Shown here piece after piece: positions 60,521 to 64,000 of a stretch of DNA of 64,000 nucleotides. The notes beneath the pieces are model-generated. The model was not told where the DNA came from, ran no database searches, and worked only from the letters and a program-made list of their open reading frames with translations. Each line of letters opens with the position of its first letter. Position 1 is the stretch's first letter. The DNA comes from Pollenia angustigena (taxonomy: Eukaryota; Arthropoda; Insecta; Diptera; Polleniidae), in NCBI GenBank assembly GCA_930367215.1, contig OV884056.1:43772308-43836307 (forward strand), written 5' to 3'. Position numbers and translations under genes: made by a program.

Positions 60521-61000
60521 CGGGCATGCTCTGACAATCGCAAAACGCTTAACATTTGCGATTCTAACTTGAAATCGCAAAAAGTTGGGCGACTTAAAAT
60601 TGCAAAAGTATGATGAAGGAAACTAGATTATTTTTAAGAAACTATGACGGATTGCATGCAAAACGCACGAGTTTAAGAAAACCTTAAAATAAATCTGCCT
60701 TTTTGCGATTTCAAATCGTGAGATTCAGGCATGTTCTGAAAATCACTTTTTGTGAAAGTGATTTGAAATCACAAAAAAGGTGTTCTGGACAAAAAGCTTT
60801 TTTCATAATTGTGATTTTAAACCAGTCAGGTAAGTGGCCGCCGATTTAAAATAACTTGCTTATTTGTTTCCACCATTTTTAAGTTAAAGCTTTTGTGGTT
60901 TTCAAAACACCCATTAATCACAATTGTGATTTCAAAATCACAAGTGATTTGAAATCTTGTGATTTACAGAACATGCCTGATTGTCAAAACATGGCCGGTT
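60521..61000. mobile_element. MITE family GGGCATGTTCT, copy 3, interrupted
   Basis: Starts GGGCATGCTCTGACAATCGC and ends AACATGGCCGG. It contains the 254-bp element at 60726-60979 at the point where copy 1 (48286-48529) reads GATTTCCAGAACATGG. Confidence 0.7.
60726..60979. mobile_element. MITE with CAGGCATGTTCTG ends, ATT duplication
   Basis: Ends CAGGCATGTTCTGAAAATCA and the complement of CAGGCATGTTCTGTAAATCA, flanked by ATT on both sides. AAATCAC phrases recur inside. A diverged relative begins at 31749 (CAGGCCTGTTCTGCAAATCA). Its ends also resemble those of the element it sits in. Confidence 0.75.
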
Positions 61001-61290
61001 AAATGTGGTCCCAATTCAATATAAATATAGAAAGTACATGTATGTACATAAAAACATCGACATCAAGTATGTATTTACACAAATCTTTTGACCTTTCAAT
61101 TCTTACAGTGTATGCTACTTTTCTTAAAGATTATGCTTAATTCGCAAAAATCTGACTTCTGAGAAGTTGTGTGTGATAAAAAAAGAAGAATAATTTGTAA
61201 AATACCACATCTTGCAATATGACCATGCAGTTAAACATGTCTCAAATAATAAATGCGTGATCTTAGATAATGTATTAAATTTCAATAGTT

Positions 61291-61317
61291 ATACCCCCCC
61301 CCCCCCCACCCCCCTCC
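61291..61317. repeat. Poly-C tract
   Basis: An almost uninterrupted run of C after TATA, broken by one A and one T, followed by ACACACAC. Rare in this AT-rich window and a likely place for read-length error. Confidence 0.85.
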
Positions 61318-61817
61318 CACAACACACACAAAAGACACTAAAACTACAACCTGAACGCGTATAAAAGTAAAAGAAATTGGAAATAACTTGCAACTACTAA
61401 AACCAACAATGTGGGTAAAATTAATAAAAAGTGGGTCTTTTAAATGAGAAAAAACTGCTTTGAAGACACATTTTTTTGTTCGCAAATTAAAAACTGGGTT
61501 AAATATTTTTAAAAAAGAAAAAAAAACTATTTTATAAAATTTTAGTTACGTTGGCAAAAATCTATATTAAAGTATGTTTATATTAAGCGAATTAATTACT
61601 TACTAAAGTTCAGTTTTAAATTAATATCGATTGAGAAGCGATCGCGAAACTTTTACGGTTTAACTAAAGTTGATATTAAAATATTCCAGAAAGTGAATTG
61701 TGAAAACAAAGTGAATTAAAGATAACAAAGGATTAAATAAACGGAGTTAAGAAAATCCTTTTACTTTCAAGGATAATTTAAAAATATAGTTAAACACTTA
61801 AAATTAATGTGTCAAGA

Positions 61818-64000
61818 ATGAATTGGGTATGTTAAGTTTTGAAAAATTTTTGATTTAAGAAAAAAGTTGCTAAATTTTTCATGTTTTTCGGTTGTAGTTC
61901 CATTTTAAATTGTGTTTTATTGTGGTGGTTTTTCTTTCGGCTTACTATGTGGATGCCGAAGGTTTTCTTAATGGCGAAGAAGAACAGACTATGGACGGGC
62001 CAATCGTTCAAAAGATGTTTACCCAACCTGCTAGAAAAGTAAGTTTTAGCGAATACATAATAATAAATATCGTGTTCCTTTTCAATGTCCTTTTAAGTAA
62101 TTTAAGATAATAAAAATTCGATGTTTAACATAAACTTTAAGTTTTAAAACTCTTTTTTTATATTTAATAATTCCCTTATACCTTTTAGGTTGTAAGGCAA
62201 TCCTTTACACCCAATTTTAGCAGAAATATGGTACCTAACACAGGCTTTCCATTTGCACATGGACTAATTCAAGGTATTCAGCTATATTTCTTAGATTTCT
62301 AAAAAAACTGCATTTAAAAGTTAATGCACTTTTTAACAAATTCTAGGTCAACCTTTGGATGCCGAAGCCTCTAATAAGATATTTCATGTTTTAAATAATG
62401 AAAAAAATAGATTTGCTGAACTGGCTAAGATGGCTGAAGAACCTCTAAAACGTTTAACCCGTAATCCTGACGTAATGGACCAATTTCTTGGACAGGCTCA
62501 GACCCTTGGTACTGGTTTGCTTCAGCAAGTGGGACAAGCCGCTCCTGATATGTCTGGATCCGTAGGTCAAGTTATAAATGATGTTTTAGCGCAGACTAAT
62601 AAATTGGCGCTGGAAGTACCGCTTAATGTGGATTTTGACAAAATGGCTAATTTCAGTGAACTGGGTAGAAACATGGGTCAATCGTTCATAGTGGGTGCCA
62701 GTCAAATGTTTAATCCGAATGCTGGCCCAGTGGCACCTGACGCTGCGGCAGGAGAAGCAGGTTCAGAAGCCGAATCAGATCCAGCTGTAGGCGCTGCACC
62801 CGATCCTGAACCCGAGCCGGAACCAGCAACAGCACCAGCCCCAGCTGAGGCACCCGTAAATCCTCTTGATCAGATTCTAGGCAGTCCATTTTTGCCACCA
62901 TTAGGCTTAAATTTAGCTCCACAATTACCGCTTGGCATATTTGATGCTTTAAAGACCTTTAATCTTTTAATGCCATTGGGCTCAGAAATCTCAGAAGTAC
63001 GCGCGCTACCAGAACAGTATTCCCCTTATAAAATTACACCTCAGCAAGTGGATCATCAAACAATGGCTGAAATGAAACTAAAGGCTGTATTAAAGGATGC
63101 TTTAACTAAGAAAACCATACCCATACTATGGTTTCATTTACCCTCTAACCCCAATATGCAAAAAAGCAACGAAGATCTTGAAATAGAAGCTAAACTTGCT
63201 ATGTTCGAGAAACAAGTTATTGCCGAACTTGAACAATTACAGGAACTATCCAAGTTGGCAAACGAAGTGAAAAGAGCTCAATTAGAAAGTGGGTTACAGC
63301 CGAGCGCCTCTTTGACAACAAAACTCAACCTGCAAGAAATACCAATTTATGACATCACTCTAGGGGACATTGAGAAAACACTAAAGGATGAACATGTCAT
63401 AATGCTGATGCATACAATGGTCCAGAAACAAAACAAAGAGTTTTATAGACATCAACAAGCTACCACAAAATATCTAACCGATCTCACAGGTACGCCTATT
63501 AAACGTCAGACTAAAACTGCCGAAGATGCCCTAAAGACTATGGAGAAGGAAGATATTTTAAAAATGTTGACTTATGCTTATCGCATGGCCGCTTCGAGTG
63601 GCCACGACATGCCTTGGCTTAAGAAGAAAACAGATGAAATGAAATCCACAATAGCAAACCAACAGACACAATCCAAGGAGTCAAATATGCAAATGGCGGC
63701 CGAAAGACAATGGCTAGAAGATAAACAACAACATATGGTCAATGAGGCGGAAATGCAAACACAAATGATGAACGAAAGAAAACAGAAAATGACTCAAAAT
63801 CACGAGCGACAGTGGGCTGATCCCAACAACATGCAACAGCAGCCAATAGAAAGGCAATGGGCTAATCCTGCCATGCTTCAACAACAAATGCCGATAGAAA
63901 GACAAATGATGCCGCCACAAATGCAGCATCAGCAAATCCCATTTCACAGACAAATGCTACCTCCTCTGATGCCACAAACAATGCCAATACAAAATACAAT
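61818..64000 (+). CDS. dec-1: Defective chorion 1 (dec-1), 5' part, runs off window
   Basis: Eggshell proprotein, in Drosophila secreted by ovarian follicle cells, processed and built into the eggshell. Exons 61818-61826 (three codons), 61898-62038, 62189-62273 and 62347 onward; phases agree and the frame is open to the edge. The protein starts MNWFHFKLCFIVVVFLSAYY, a clear signal peptide, with probable cleavage near DA-EG. A Pro/Ala/Glu stretch (DPEPEPEPATAPAPAEAP) precedes a block strongly like Drosophila dec-1: ISEVRALPEQYSPYK, ILWFHLPS, EAKLAMFEKQVIAELEQLQ, KEDILKMLTYAYRMA. From about 63690 it turns Met/Gln-rich with repeated ERQW phrases, the start of the family's repeat region. The start was chosen because it alone supplies the signal peptide's basic N-region through a good splice. 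The 3' end is missing here. Confidence 0.9.

Overview
The window is AT-rich nuclear DNA from a higher (cyclorrhaphan) fly, most likely blow-fly-like. Spliced genes with GT-AG introns closely resemble Drosophila proteins. One of them, defective chorion 1, is a fly eggshell gene. The non-coding DNA is packed with short inverted-repeat transposons (MITEs), a Helitron, tRNA-derived SINEs and broken transposase genes. No CRISPR, operon or virus was seen. Gene models were built by hand from reading frames, splice sites and phase agreement.

Layout. 1336-6303 (+): DEAD-box RNA helicase DDX55, three exons, with a Helitron in intron 2. 7593-10438 (-): replicative helicase subunit Mcm2, four exons, convergent with DDX55. 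10439-13931: MITE-rich intergenic DNA. 13932-19190 (+): Alg9 mannosyltransferase, four exons, with a large fold-back element in intron 3. 19191-22662: a nest of transposons. 22663-48055 (+): a CCCH zinc-finger gene resembling suppressor of sable/ZC3H4-6-8, eight predicted coding exons; its 13.5-kb first intron holds nested MITEs, a split Tc1 transposase relic and a Vps16 pseudogene. 48056-61817: intergenic repeats, including a pogo/Tigger-like element and a PIF/Harbinger transposase relic. 61818-64000 (+): the 5' part of dec-1, running off the right edge.

The genes are housekeeping functions (ribosomal RNA processing, DNA replication licensing, ER N-glycan assembly, nuclear RNA control) plus one eggshell gene. 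Nothing suggests they act in one pathway.

The most notable content is the mobile DNA. Several insertions can be defined to the base because a second, uninterrupted copy of the target lies in the same window, or because the target's own terminal repeats are visible. This gives a Helitron inserted exactly between A and T. It also gives a group of related MITE families, one with a PIF/Harbinger transposase relic, whose insertions are flanked by the triplet CAG rather than the usual TTA/TWA. There are two nests three elements deep, and one pair of overlapping inverted repeats in an unusual A-B-A'-B' order.
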